Part shown: positions 16,257-24,256 of the stretch, one piece after another | Layout: every line of letters starts with the position of its first letter | Numbering within the stretch: position 1 is the stretch's first letter | Assembly: GCF_001273775.1 (NCBI RefSeq) | Contig: NZ_CP011801.1 | Span: 4,070,001 to 4,134,000 of the forward strand | Length of the DNA stretch: 64,000 nt | Direction: 5' to 3' | Source: Nitrospira moscoviensis | GTDB taxonomy: Bacteria; Nitrospirota; Nitrospiria; Nitrospirales; Nitrospiraceae | Program-made: the position numbers and the translations under genes | The notes under the pieces: generated by a model | Seen by the model: only the letters and a program-made list of their open reading frames with translations | Databases searched by the model: none | Told to the model about the DNA's origin: nothing

Positions 16257-16847
16257 TTAATTGTGAGTTTTTAAGTCCGAAAGCCACTCTTCTCTCATGC
16301 TGCCCGGCACGCTCGTTTCGGCGCGATAGCTCCCATGATGCACGCCGAGGGTCACCGGTTGATGCAGGTCGGCAAACGCCGCCTTCATCGCCGCCGTGGG
16401 CCGAAACCGGACGAAGTGGACGGCGCTGATCTTCGTCTCGTGACTGTGACCTCCTTCGAATTCGCCGTACACCCGCTCGCCGCCGGCCGTGATCGCGACG
16501 GTATGCCCGCGGTCCAAGCCCATGAATGCGTCGAGCCACGGTTTCATCTTCGCCTCCTCCGTGATCTCGATCAAGAGGGTGGCGCTCAGCTCGTCGGATG
16601 AGGGCAACAAGGCGTTGTACACGTCCAATTCGTCCTGGACTTTGGCGGGATCGAAAATGCGCTCGACCCGGATCATCTCCTGGATTTGAAACTGGAGCGT
16701 GTCCCGATTCTCGAAGACCAGGGTGATCAGCGGGCCGACGGAAATCCGGCGGCGCTGTTTGAGCGCGATGATCCGCGCTCGGTACGACTCGCGCTGCCGC
16801 TCATAGTCGGCATAGGGAATGACGTCATCGAGACTGATGGATTTCAC
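16257..16847 (-). CDS. DUF3501 family protein
   Basis: A 196-aa protein typical of DUF3501: an N-terminal SLDDVIPYADYERQRESYRARIIALKQRRRISVGPL, LVFENRDTLQFQIQEMIRVERI and a C-terminal GGHSHETKISAVHFVRF. Its function is not established. It is regularly encoded with a GlpC-like Fe-S oxidoreductase and a rubrerythrin, as here, which suggests a role in oxidative or anaerobic redox stress. The initiator appears to be GTG (16845-16847), lying within a GTGACCAGTGA-like repeat. It follows the Fe-S protein gene by 3 nt. Confidence 0.85.
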   Translation of the reverse strand: MKSISLDDVIPYADYERQRESYRARIIALKQRRRISVGPLITLVFENRDTLQFQIQEMIRVERIFDPAKVQDELDVYNALLPSSDELSATLLIEITEEAKMKPWLDAFMGLDRGHTVAITAGGERVYGEFEGGHSHETKISAVHFVRFRPTAAMKAAFADLHQPVTLGVHHGSYRAETSVPGSMREEWLSDLKTHN

Positions 16848-16876
16848 TGGTCACCTGTCACTCTCACTGGTCACGC
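16842..16876. repeat. Short GTCACTGGTCAC-type tandem repeat at a gene junction
   Basis: TCACTGGTCAC occurs at 16844-16854 and again at 16864-16874, with CTGTCACTC between. The array covers the GTG start of the DUF3501 gene and the stop of the Fe-S protein gene. A related CGTCACTGGTCACT array lies at 11784-11797 directly before another start codon. This looks like a dispersed intergenic simple-repeat family. Confidence 0.55.
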
Positions 16877-18149
16877 GGGCCGGCAATCCATATGCGTCGC
16901 GGATGATTTGGATGGGGTGCAAGGTCGCCTTGCCGCCGACGTGCGTCGATGCGCCAGCCTGGTCCAACTGCAGACCGGCCAAGGGACAGTCGGAGGCGAC
17001 GAGATCGGCCGGATTCTGTTCGATGGTCCGCACGGCTTTGGCGGCGATCTTCATCGACAGCGGGAAAAACTCGACCTTCGCCGACCAGGAGCCGTCGTGG
17101 CCGGAGCATTGTTCAATCACGTCGACCTGCGCGCCGGCCGCCTCCAGCAATTCCTTGGATTTGAAGCCGATGTTCTGATCCCGCAAGTGACAGGGCATAT
17201 GATAGGCGACGCGACCCGGATTGTTCGTGAAATCCATCGCGAGCCGGCCGTCCTTCTTGAGCATCATCAGATACTCGCAAATATCGAACGTCCGTTCAGC
17301 CACCGCCTTGGTCTTCTCATCCCCGTTCAGCTCCGGGTACTCCCGCTTCAGCATGAGACTGCAGCTCGCCACCGGCACCACCACATCGTAGCCCTGCGCG
17401 ACCCACCGATGCAGAGCCCCCACGTTGGCGCCGGCCGCCCGCTGAATCGCCTGCGTGTCGCCGATGTCGAACTGCGGCATGCCGCAGCAACGCTGCTCCG
17501 GCACGACGACCTCCACGTTGTTTTTTTCCAGCACCTGCACCGCCGCCTTGCCGATATCGGTCGCCTGATAATTCACCAGACAACTGGAGAAGAGGGCGAC
17601 TTTACGGGCCGGCGCCCCTTGTGACGCGGGCGGCCGCCGCCGGTTGAACCAGCGGGGAAACGTCTCGCCGGAAAACTGCAGCACGTGCCGCTCGCGGTGG
17701 ACGCCGGCAAGTGTTTCCATGAGCCGCCGGACCGTGCCATTGCCCAACAGCCGGTTCGTCACCGCCGCCGTGAGACTGCCGACCTTCCCGATCCAGTCGG
17801 TCCGGATGAGCAGCCGATCGCGCCAGCGGACGCCGCGCTCGCGCGCCAGACGCTGTTTCCATAGGATCATCAAGCGCGGGAAGTCCAGCTCGTATTGATG
17901 CGGCGGCGTGTACGGGCAATGGTTGAAGCAGAGTTTGCAGTAGTAACACTCGTCGACGACTCGATGGTGGTCGGCGGGCGTCAATTTCGCCACGTCGCCT
18001 TCATACCGGTCGATCCGATCCAGCAGCGTGTTGAACGAGGGACAGAGGTTGAAGCAACGGCGGCAGCCGTCGCAGATTTCGTAGATCCGGAGGGTTTCTT
18101 TATCCAGCTGACGGGATTCGACGGGAGTGATGAGGCTAAGAGTTTTCAT
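16851..18149 (-). CDS. GlpC/heterodisulfide-reductase-like (Fe-S)-binding oxidoreductase with two CCG domains
   Basis: A 432-aa protein. Two N-terminal 4Fe-4S motifs are CDGCRRCFNLC (C26, C29, C32, C36) and CYYCKLCFNHC (C68, C71, C74, C78). Two CCG (DUF3390/cysteine-rich) units follow, with EQRCCGMP in the first and YHMPCHLRDQNIG, EQCSGHDG and ASDCPLAG in the second; one motif reads CSG instead of CCG, which is also seen in family members. Such subunits pass electrons through noncubane Fe-S clusters, as in GlpC or HdrB. The substrate is unknown. It is the middle of the rubrerythrin / Fe-S protein / DUF3501 operon. ATG 18149 is preferred to an upstream TTG. Confidence 0.88.
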   Translation of the reverse strand: MKTLSLITPVESRQLDKETLRIYEICDGCRRCFNLCPSFNTLLDRIDRYEGDVAKLTPADHHRVVDECYYCKLCFNHCPYTPPHQYELDFPRLMILWKQRLARERGVRWRDRLLIRTDWIGKVGSLTAAVTNRLLGNGTVRRLMETLAGVHRERHVLQFSGETFPRWFNRRRPPASQGAPARKVALFSSCLVNYQATDIGKAAVQVLEKNNVEVVVPEQRCCGMPQFDIGDTQAIQRAAGANVGALHRWVAQGYDVVVPVASCSLMLKREYPELNGDEKTKAVAERTFDICEYLMMLKKDGRLAMDFTNNPGRVAYHMPCHLRDQNIGFKSKELLEAAGAQVDVIEQCSGHDGSWSAKVEFFPLSMKIAAKAVRTIEQNPADLVASDCPLAGLQLDQAGASTHVGGKATLHPIQIIRDAYGLPARVTSESDR

Positions 18150-18215
18150 TGAGCGCAAGGCGGGAACACCGTCAGACCGTCCCCCTCAGCATCACCGCCC
18201 TTCTCCCCTTCCTAA

Positions 18216-18238
18216 CCCTCCCCCTTGACGGGGGAGGG
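18216..18238. repeat. REP-like inverted repeat
   Basis: CCCTCCCCC (18216-18224) and GGGGGAGGG (18230-18238) form a perfect 9-bp stem with a 5-nt loop in the 171-nt gap between the rubrerythrin and Fe-S protein genes. It belongs to the same C/T-rich family as the repeats at 22178-22200 and 37426-37440, common in intergenic spaces of GC-rich genomes. It may slow exonucleases or attenuate transcription. Confidence 0.5.
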
Positions 18239-18320
18239 CGGGGTGGGGGTGAAGGGAAGAGGCCCGAGGAGAAATGCTGATCGCTGCCAGCCGACGGCCG
18301 ACAGCTGATTGCGGGGCTCG

Positions 18321-18746
18321 CTAGCTCTTCAAACTATCCAGGCCTTTTTGAAAGCGGTTGGCGTGCGACCGCTCGGCCTTCGCCAGCGTCTCGAACCATT
18401 CAGCCAGCTCGGCAAACCCTTCGTCGCGCGCGGTCTTGGCCATGCCGGGGTACATCTGGGTGTACTCGTAGGTCTCGCCCTCGATGGCCGACTTGAGATT
18501 CGCCTCGGTGTTGCCGATCGGCACGCCGGTCGCCGGATCGCCGACTTCCTTCAGGAAGTCGAGATGCCCGAAGGCATGGCCGGTTTCGGCCTCCGACGTA
18601 TCGCGGAACAGGCCGCCCACGTCGGGGTACCCTTCGATATCGGCGCGCCGGGCGAAGTAGAGATACCGGCGATTGGCCTGCGACTCACCCGCAAAGGCAT
18701 GTTTCAAATTCTCGTGGCTTTTGGTCCCTTGTAGACTCTTGCCCAT
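18321..18746 (-). CDS. Rubrerythrin-type diiron peroxidase (no rubredoxin domain)
   Basis: A 141-aa ferritin-like four-helix protein carrying the diiron ligands in FAGESQANRRYLYFA, EAETGHAFGH, EGETYEYTQMYP and KAERSHANRF. The C-terminal rubredoxin domain (two CxxC) of classic rubrerythrin is absent, as in sulerythrin-like proteins, so electrons must come from another carrier, perhaps the Fe-S protein downstream. It would reduce H2O2 in the cytoplasm. It is first in an operon with the GlpC-like protein and DUF3501. Confidence 0.92.
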   Translation of the reverse strand: MGKSLQGTKSHENLKHAFAGESQANRRYLYFARRADIEGYPDVGGLFRDTSEAETGHAFGHLDFLKEVGDPATGVPIGNTEANLKSAIEGETYEYTQMYPGMAKTARDEGFAELAEWFETLAKAERSHANRFQKGLDSLKS

Positions 18747-18872
18747 GTGCCATCCTCCTCTATAGAACGATCAAACGATGTGGCCTCGCCCCCCCACCTC
18801 CGTCCTCTCCCGTCAGTGAGGGGAATTCACGTACTGGCGCCCCACAGGGATAACATAGGCGTCGTCGCCGTA

Positions 18873-19445
18873 TCAACGTCCCCATGACTGGACCGGCTGA
18901 TAGGACGGCAAGTCGTTGTCCATCTCGGCCAGCGTTCGATAGGCTTGATCTTTGGCCGAGAGGATCGGCTTCTCGATCGGCCAGGCGATGCCGAGGGCCG
19001 GGTCGTTCCACCGGATGCCCCGCTCGTCTTTCGGTGAATAAAAATCCGTGCACTTGTACAGAAACGCCGCGCCCTCGCTCGTCACGCAGAATCCATGCGC
19101 ACAGCCCGGAGGAATATACAATTGGCGCCGGTTCTCGGCCGACAGCTCGGTGCCGTACCAAGCGCCGAAACTCGGTGAGCCTTTACGGACATCCACGACT
19201 ACGTCGTATACCGCCCCTTCCACCACCATCACCAGTTTGCCTTGGGCATGGGGCTCTTGAAAATGGAGTCCCCGCAGCGTGCCACGCACGGACCAGGAGT
19301 AATTGTCCTGCACGAACGGTCCGGGAATCCCGGCATCTTCATACCGGCGTTGATGGTAGGTTTCGAGAAAGACTCCCCGCGGGTCGCGGAACACGTCCGG
19401 ATCGATCACGAGGGCGCCGGGGATATCGAGGGGGGTAACGCGCAC
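18873..19445 (-). CDS. rfbC: dTDP-4-dehydrorhamnose 3,5-epimerase
   Basis: A 190-aa cupin-fold epimerase with the family signature throughout: DIPGALVIDPDVFRDPRGVFLETYHQRRY, QDNYSWSVRGTLRGLHFQEPHAQGKLV (catalytic His in GLHFQ), DVVVDVRKGSPSFG and YIPPGCAHGFCVTS. It epimerises dTDP-4-keto-6-deoxyglucose in dTDP-L-rhamnose synthesis. rfbA, rfbB and rfbD are not beside it here, so the pathway must be completed elsewhere. The product would feed the polysaccharide locus at the right of the window. Confidence 0.94.
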   Translation of the reverse strand: MRVTPLDIPGALVIDPDVFRDPRGVFLETYHQRRYEDAGIPGPFVQDNYSWSVRGTLRGLHFQEPHAQGKLVMVVEGAVYDVVVDVRKGSPSFGAWYGTELSAENRRQLYIPPGCAHGFCVTSEGAAFLYKCTDFYSPKDERGIRWNDPALGIAWPIEKPILSAKDQAYRTLAEMDNDLPSYQPVQSWGR

Positions 19446-19469
19446 GATCCTCCTGGTCGGATGATGCGG

Positions 19470-19886
19470 CTAGGCGGAGCCTGTCGGAGGTCCCGATCGG
19501 GGGTCGACGATATCCGGATCGTCCGGGTACAATTGGCCCAGCCGCTCGATCAGCGGCTGGGCCGCCGGTGTGCTTTCCTGGGTGGGCTCGCTGACCGGAT
19601 GATCCCAGGTCAGCGTGGTGATGCCCGCCTCCGTCAGCAAGGAACGGATCGTAGCTGCGCAGGCTTCCAGCGTCAGCTCCGTCCCGCCGCGCAAATCGAG
19701 CACGCGTTCCTTGGGGTCGGTCGGCGGCGGCTCGGTATGGAGGAAGGCCCAGCACCGGTCGAAGATCGTGCGGCGCAGTTCGTCGGGCACGTTGATGGTC
19801 TGCAGATTCGAGGTGCAGAGCGCCGAGACGAAGAGCACGAACTGCAGATCCGGCATGCCGGGATTGTGGATATCGAGCGACTGCAT
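19470..19886 (-). CDS. Hypothetical protein, 138 aa
   Basis: Not recognised. It is a soluble, acidic protein with an FVLFVSALCTSNLQTINVPDELRRTIFDRCWAFLHTEPP segment that may form two helices and a Pro-rich C-terminus (DPDIVDPRSGPPTGSA). It lies 24 nt upstream of rfbC on the same strand. ATG 19886 is chosen because further upstream the frame overlaps the divergent MoaD-like gene's leader; ATG 19856 is also possible. Confidence 0.5.
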   Translation of the reverse strand: MQSLDIHNPGMPDLQFVLFVSALCTSNLQTINVPDELRRTIFDRCWAFLHTEPPPTDPKERVLDLRGGTELTLEACAATIRSLLTEAGITTLTWDHPVSEPTQESTPAAQPLIERLGQLYPDDPDIVDPRSGPPTGSA

Positions 19887-19970
19887 AGGGGCGTCATTAT
19901 CGACAGCCGGCTGATCTGAGTCAATGCGGGCAGCCGGCCATGCATCGCGACAGGAGGATACCAGGGCACC

Positions 19971-20246
19971 ATGGTCACAATCGTCTTGACGGGACAACTG
20001 CAGACGGCGGACGGAGAGCGCGATCTCGCCTGCGACCTCTCCTCGCCGATCACGGTTCGCCAGCTGATTCAGCGGCAGGGATTCCAACTCCGCCATCTCC
20101 TCCAGTTATTGAGAGAGAAAAAGGTGCTGGTGACGATCAACAAGAAAATCGCCAGCGAGGATTCCCTGGTGCAGGACGGGGACGCAATCAGGCTGGTCGG
20201 ACACGACGGGATGGGGGGCAGCGGCTTGGGGCCGTCCCATATGTAA
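19971..20246 (+). CDS. Beta-grasp MoaD/ThiS-like protein with non-canonical C-terminus
   Basis: A 91-aa ubiquitin-fold protein. ITVRQLIQRQGFQLRHLLQLL and VLVTINKKIASEDSLVQDGDAIRLVGHDG match the ThiS/MoaD beta-grasp pattern, in which the pathway sulfur carrier normally ends in Gly-Gly. Here GMGGSGLGPSHM follows, so the Gly-Gly is internal and nine residues would need trimming before it could be adenylated. It may be a processed carrier or a binding-only relative. It is divergent from the hypothetical gene on its left. Confidence 0.6.
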   Translation: MVTIVLTGQLQTADGERDLACDLSSPITVRQLIQRQGFQLRHLLQLLREKKVLVTINKKIASEDSLVQDGDAIRLVGHDGMGGSGLGPSHM

Positions 20247-20288
20247 GAGCCCGCCGGATGTTCCCACACTCACAAACACTCACAAACA

Positions 20289-20323
20289 CCAAGGGCCGGG
20301 GTCCTTCGGGCCCCGGCCCTTGG
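20289..20323 (-). terminator. Strong hairpin downstream of the HU gene
   Basis: CCAAGGGCCGGGG (20289-20301) and CCCCGGCCCTTGG (20311-20323) form a perfect 13-bp stem with a 9-nt loop. It lies 76 nt beyond the HU stop on the minus strand and 43 nt after the MoaD-like gene on the plus strand, so it can end both. The T-tract is poor (minus-strand TGTTTGTGAG), so termination may be Rho-assisted. Confidence 0.55.
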
Positions 20324-20398
20324 TCCGATCCTTCACTGGCGGCGGATGACGCCGCTCACGGCCTCATGGCGCCGCCGGGCGCCGGACAGAATCCTCCG

Positions 20399-20689
20399 TT
20401 ACTTCTTGTTGCCGAGGATTGCGTCCTTGGCCACCTTGGCCACGCGGAATTTCACCACGCGCTTGGCCGGAATCTTGATTTCCTCGCCGGTCTGCGGATT
20501 GCGACCGATGCGCGCCTTGCGGTTCGCCAGCTTCAGCTTGCCGATGCCGGGGACCGTGAAGACGTTCTTGGCTTCACGATAGGCGAGCGCGGCGAGATCG
20601 TCGAGAATCTGCACGACGCCCTTCTTGGTGATCCCGGCCTTTCCGGCCAGGTGATCTGCGATCTGCGACTTGGTCATTGACTTTGCCAT
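20399..20689 (-). CDS. HU family DNA-binding protein
   Basis: A 96-aa nucleoid protein. The family signature is present: an N-terminal MTKSQIADHLAGKAGITKKGVVQILDDL helix pair, FTVPGIGKLKLANRKARIGRNPQTGEEIKIPAKRVVKFRVAK as the DNA-binding beta-arms (GRNPQTGEEI tip). It bends and compacts DNA. AAGGAGG seven nt before the ATG is an excellent ribosome site, as expected for an abundant protein. The 294-bp upstream gap to the next gene (20690-20983) holds its promoter, which I could not place with confidence. Confidence 0.94.
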   Translation of the reverse strand: MAKSMTKSQIADHLAGKAGITKKGVVQILDDLAALAYREAKNVFTVPGIGKLKLANRKARIGRNPQTGEEIKIPAKRVVKFRVAKVAKDAILGNKK

Positions 20690-20983
20690 TCGGGAACCTC
20701 CTTGAGAGTATGAAAGTGACTAGGACTCAATACCTCGCCTGTCTTGAACCAGCCCGGACTCAGCCGTTGTGTCGTGGACGTGCTTGACGCTTCAAGCGGC
20801 GAAAACCCGCGAGAGTGTAGCCAAGAGTCCCCCACCTGTCAACGAGAAAAACGCAGGCCTGGCGTGGGGAAAAGCCTACAGGGCCCTCTTGCAGTTCCGC
20901 GCGGCGGGACGGTACAGTAGGGCCGACGCTTACCAGGCCGTCCCCGCCGAGGGCGGAGGCCGGCCGATGTTGAAAGGAACGCC

Positions 20984-21544
20984 ATGGGAAAAGAGCTGCC
21001 GATTCTTCCCGCGAGCGCGCAGCCGGCGACGGCGGAACAGGCTGAAACTTTTATCTATTCCCGCGTCTTCTGCCAAAAGGAAAACTCGCCGCCGCTGCGG
21101 CTGTTGATCGACTTTTTGAAAGCCCGCGGGCAAACCCCGATCGTCCCGTCCAATATCGACGACGCGGCGCTGGACGAATGGGCCTGGGTGCAGGTCGCGC
21201 TCGGCTATGCCCGCGACCGCAAGCCGATCCATCTGTTTTGCGTGCGGGACCGCGGCAGCTATAAGGATGTGTTCGACCAGGAAAAGGCCCAGTTCCTCGA
21301 TTTGCTGACCGCCTACGATGACATTGAATCGCAGCTCGTCACAGAATATGTGACCCGGTGCCGATTCATCCTCACCACCCGCTTCGTCGAAAAGGACATG
21401 ACGGACGACGGGTACGATTTCAACGGATGGATCCTCGAGTTCTATCAGGATCAATGCAACGGCATCGTGCAGATCGATAATCAAGGCTTCTATTCTCCCA
21501 AGGGCGAACTGATCGTCGACATGTCGGTGGCCGTCGAAGACTGA
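20984..21544 (+). CDS. Conserved hypothetical protein, 186 aa
   Basis: I do not recognise the family. It is a soluble protein with alternating strand and helix segments (FIYSRVFCQKENSPPLRLLIDFLKARGQ, WVQVALGYARDRKPIHLFCVRDRG, RFILTTRF) and no membrane helix. GAAAGGA eight nt upstream supports the ATG. It is followed 6 nt later by the YkgJ-like gene, so the two probably form an operon. Confidence 0.65.
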   Translation: MGKELPILPASAQPATAEQAETFIYSRVFCQKENSPPLRLLIDFLKARGQTPIVPSNIDDAALDEWAWVQVALGYARDRKPIHLFCVRDRGSYKDVFDQEKAQFLDLLTAYDDIESQLVTEYVTRCRFILTTRFVEKDMTDDGYDFNGWILEFYQDQCNGIVQIDNQGFYSPKGELIVDMSVAVED

Positions 21545-21550
21545 TGTCCC

Positions 21551-22153
21551 GTGCCTCCCTCTTCCGCACCGTTCCGGCTCTTTGAACAGACCGCCCACTG
21601 GTTTGCACGGGCCCGCGCCGCGCTGCTGGACGAGCTTCCCTGCCGGCCGGGCTGCCATCGATGCTGCATCGGCCTGTTTCCCGTCACCCTGCTCGATCGA
21701 GAGGCGATCAAGGCCGGGCTCTCATCGCTCCCCTCCGCCACACGAGAAGCGATCGTTGACACGGCGGCGCGCCAAGCCGGCATGATCGCCGCGGCCGTTC
21801 CGCGGCTGGCCGAGAGCCGCTGTGTCGATCAATGGCCCGATGCAGACCTCGACGCATTGGCCGAACAGTACCGCGACCTCCCTTGCCCCGCGCTGCAGAA
21901 AGACGGGAGTTGCGGCGTCTATGCCTTTCGTCCCCTCGCCTGCCGATCCATGGGCATCCCCATCGAGACAGACGGCATCGTGCAGGGCGCCTGTGAAGTC
22001 CAGACATCGGTTCCGCTCGTCCGGCTCTCGAGTTCGTTTCGCCGGGAAGAAGACCTCCTCGCGGAGGCGGAGGCCGAACAGTTGGCGGCGCTTCGCCGGA
22101 AACGCGGCGCCGACGGCGACGAATTACTGTTGCCCTTCGCGTTCCTGCCCTGA
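21551..22153 (+). CDS. YkgJ-type Cys-cluster (zinc or Fe-S) protein
   Basis: A 200-aa protein of the YkgJ/UPF0153 family: CRPGCHRCC near residue 31 and CPALQKDGSCGVYAFRPLACRSMG near 111-134 provide the conserved cysteines for a metal centre. Biochemical function is not established for most members. The start is GTG, directly after the preceding gene. The C-terminal 40 residues are charged and helical. Confidence 0.8.
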   Translation: MPPSSAPFRLFEQTAHWFARARAALLDELPCRPGCHRCCIGLFPVTLLDREAIKAGLSSLPSATREAIVDTAARQAGMIAAAVPRLAESRCVDQWPDADLDALAEQYRDLPCPALQKDGSCGVYAFRPLACRSMGIPIETDGIVQGACEVQTSVPLVRLSSSFRREEDLLAEAEAEQLAALRRKRGADGDELLLPFAFLP

Positions 22154-22177
22154 CGCCCACCTTCCCCCTCACCCTTC

Positions 22178-22200
22178 CCCTCTCCCCCCAGGGGAGAGGG
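22178..22200. repeat. REP-like inverted repeat
   Basis: CCCTCTCCCC (22178-22187) and GGGGAGAGGG (22191-22200) form a perfect 10-bp stem with a 3-nt loop in the gap between the convergent YkgJ and histidine kinase genes. It can act as a bidirectional terminator and belongs to the same family as the element at 18216-18238. Confidence 0.55.
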
Positions 22201-22220
22201 CAGAGAAGAGAGGACTCATC

Positions 22221-23537
22221 CTAGGAGCTTGCGGGCGGCTCAATCGGAAGAACCAGTGTGAAGGTTGTGCCGACGCCGAGCGTGCTGTCGACGGTAATGG
22301 CGCCGCCGTGCACGTCGATCACGTCTTTGATGATCTTGGTCCCGAGTCCGGTTCCGCCGGCTTTGCGGCTCTTGGCCTGGGCCGTAAAGAGGCTGTCCCG
22401 CACGTCCGGCGGCATGCCGCACCCCGTATCGACGACGCGTAACCAGACACACTGCCGCACCGGATCATGCTTGCCCGCGACCGTGATCGAGCCGCCGGCC
22501 GGCACTTCCGTGATCGCGTTGTTCACCAGGTTGTAGAAGGCGTTGAACAGCCGCCGCTCGTCCATCCGAATGGCGGGCAAGGTCTCCAGCCCCTCCGTTT
22601 TCAACGCAATCCCCTTGTCCGTGGCAAGCCACCGCACCGTCTCGAAGACCGACTCCACGACCCGCCGCACGGAGCCGGGGGCAAACTCCGGCTCGGCGCT
22701 GAGGCCTTTGACACAGTCGGCGATCTGCTTGACATGGTCGAGAATCCGTTGCGTAGACGTCCGGACCATGCCGATCACTTCCGTGCAAAGCTGGAAGCTC
22801 GCCTTGGCCTTGTCGAGCGTGAGAGCGGTGTGGCTCGCCAGCAACTCTTTCACTTCGCCTTCGAGCAGCCCCGTCCCGCAGACCACCGGCATGAGAAGAT
22901 TCTTGATGTCGTGGCCGATGTCCCCGAGCAGCCTCGCCACCTCCGCCAGCTTGGCTTCCTGATGCAGGCGCGCCTGCTCGATCGCCGCGGCGGTGATGGC
23001 CGACACGATGGCCAGCAGCGCCACGTCGTCGTCATCCAACCGCCCCGCCCGCTTGTTGAGACAGGTCAGGACGCCGATCGGCTCGCCCCGCCACCGTTTG
23101 AGCGGCAGCACGATCATGTCGCGCGTCGGCGTGCCCGTTTGCTCGTCGATGCCCGGAAAATGGCGCCGGTCCGCTTTGACGTTGGCGATCACTACCGGCC
23201 GTCCCGAGTGGAACACGTCGCCCGCGATCCCTTGGTCCCAGGGAATCGCCGTGCCGGCCTTCACGCGGCTGACACCCAGCGAATGGCGGAACACCAATTG
23301 CCGGGACTCGCGGTCGGCCAATAAGATGGAGCCGCTTTCCGCGTTCACGACATCCAGCGCCGTCTGCAACGCCTTGCCCACCAGCTCGTCGGGCGTCAGG
23401 TGCTCGAACAGCGCCTCGCTGACCCGGCGGGCCGCTTCGATTTCCCGCTCACGCCGCAGGAGACGGCGGTCCTCGTCCCGGCGCACCGCGCGCCGGCGGT
23501 CGTCTGGTGTCTTGGCGGTTTCGTCACGAACCGTCAT
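22221..23537 (-). CDS. GAF-domain sensor histidine kinase
   Basis: A 438-aa cytoplasmic kinase. A basic/coiled N-terminus leads into a GAF domain (about residues 40-190; AESGSILLADRESRQLVFRHSLG, RDMIVLPLKRWRGEPIGVLTCLNKRAG). The dimerisation helix has the phospho-acceptor His in LLGDIGHDIKNLLMPV. The ATPase domain has NLVNNAI, VDTGCGMP and GGTGLGTKIIKDVIDVHGG. There is no transmembrane segment. It is the last of three minus-strand genes with two stand-alone receivers, which are likely partners. ATG 23537 (MTVRDETAK) is chosen over one 13 codons upstream, as nothing upstream looks structured. Confidence 0.85.
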   Translation of the reverse strand: MTVRDETAKTPDDRRRAVRRDEDRRLLRREREIEAARRVSEALFEHLTPDELVGKALQTALDVVNAESGSILLADRESRQLVFRHSLGVSRVKAGTAIPWDQGIAGDVFHSGRPVVIANVKADRRHFPGIDEQTGTPTRDMIVLPLKRWRGEPIGVLTCLNKRAGRLDDDDVALLAIVSAITAAAIEQARLHQEAKLAEVARLLGDIGHDIKNLLMPVVCGTGLLEGEVKELLASHTALTLDKAKASFQLCTEVIGMVRTSTQRILDHVKQIADCVKGLSAEPEFAPGSVRRVVESVFETVRWLATDKGIALKTEGLETLPAIRMDERRLFNAFYNLVNNAITEVPAGGSITVAGKHDPVRQCVWLRVVDTGCGMPPDVRDSLFTAQAKSRKAGGTGLGTKIIKDVIDVHGGAITVDSTLGVGTTFTLVLPIEPPASS

Positions 23538-23753
23538 GGATGATGGGGGCCGATATCCTCGCTTCCCTTTATGCACTTGGCTTGCCGCCGGCGGGCGGGT
23601 TCAGAAGACGCGGAATTCCCGGCGCTTCGATCAATCCCCCCGATGTGGAGCGGGCTCAACCGAATCACATTCGATTCAGCGCTGAGAATCATATGAGATT
23701 CACCACGGCGCGGCTTTCGAATGATGAGCGGCCGGGACGACGTAGGCTCTGGG

Positions 23754-24218
23754 CTAGTCCGACGGCCACAGGCGGGGGAAGATGTAGGGGAAGGGAAACG
23801 ATGCGGCGCGGCGGGGTGCTCCGGCCCAGCCGTTCGGGCGGCGGTTCCCCGTCGCCCGCTCCACGGCCGCGACCAGCGTCTGCGGCTCGAACGGCTTGAG
23901 CAGATAGCCGGCGATGCCCTGCTTGAGCAAGTCGAAGGCCACGGACATGTCGGGCGTCCCCGTCAGGACGAGCAGGGGGGTGGCCGGAAACTCGCGGCGA
24001 ACTTGCTCGATGGCTTCCACACCGTTCATCCGCGGCATCTCCACATCGCAGATGACGGCGAGCAAGCGATGGCCCTGCCCGCCGTGGTGCATCATCTCGA
24101 TCGCCATGGCCCCATCGTCGGCTTCGATCACGTCATAGCCGGCCTTCGTGAGCACCAGCCGGACGACGCGGCGAACCGGCCGCTCGTCATCCACGATCAG
24201 AATGGTGTTGCGTGTCAT
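23754..24218 (-). CDS. Single-domain response regulator (CheY-like)
   Basis: A 154-aa receiver: DD pair in ILIVDDERPVRR, phospho-acceptor Asp in VICDVEMPRMNG, Thr in LVLTGT and Lys in YLLKPFE. The last ~30 residues are Arg/Pro/Phe-rich and do not form a known output domain, so signalling must be by protein contact. It lies 38 nt after the other receiver gene, to which it is clearly paralogous, and 216 nt before the GAF kinase. Confidence 0.88.
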   Translation of the reverse strand: MTRNTILIVDDERPVRRVVRLVLTKAGYDVIEADDGAMAIEMMHHGGQGHRLLAVICDVEMPRMNGVEAIEQVRREFPATPLLVLTGTPDMSVAFDLLKQGIAGYLLKPFEPQTLVAAVERATGNRRPNGWAGAPRRAASFPFPYIFPRLWPSD

Positions 24219-24256
24219 AGTGCGCTCCTCTGTTCCTGTAGGCACACCGGCTCTCC

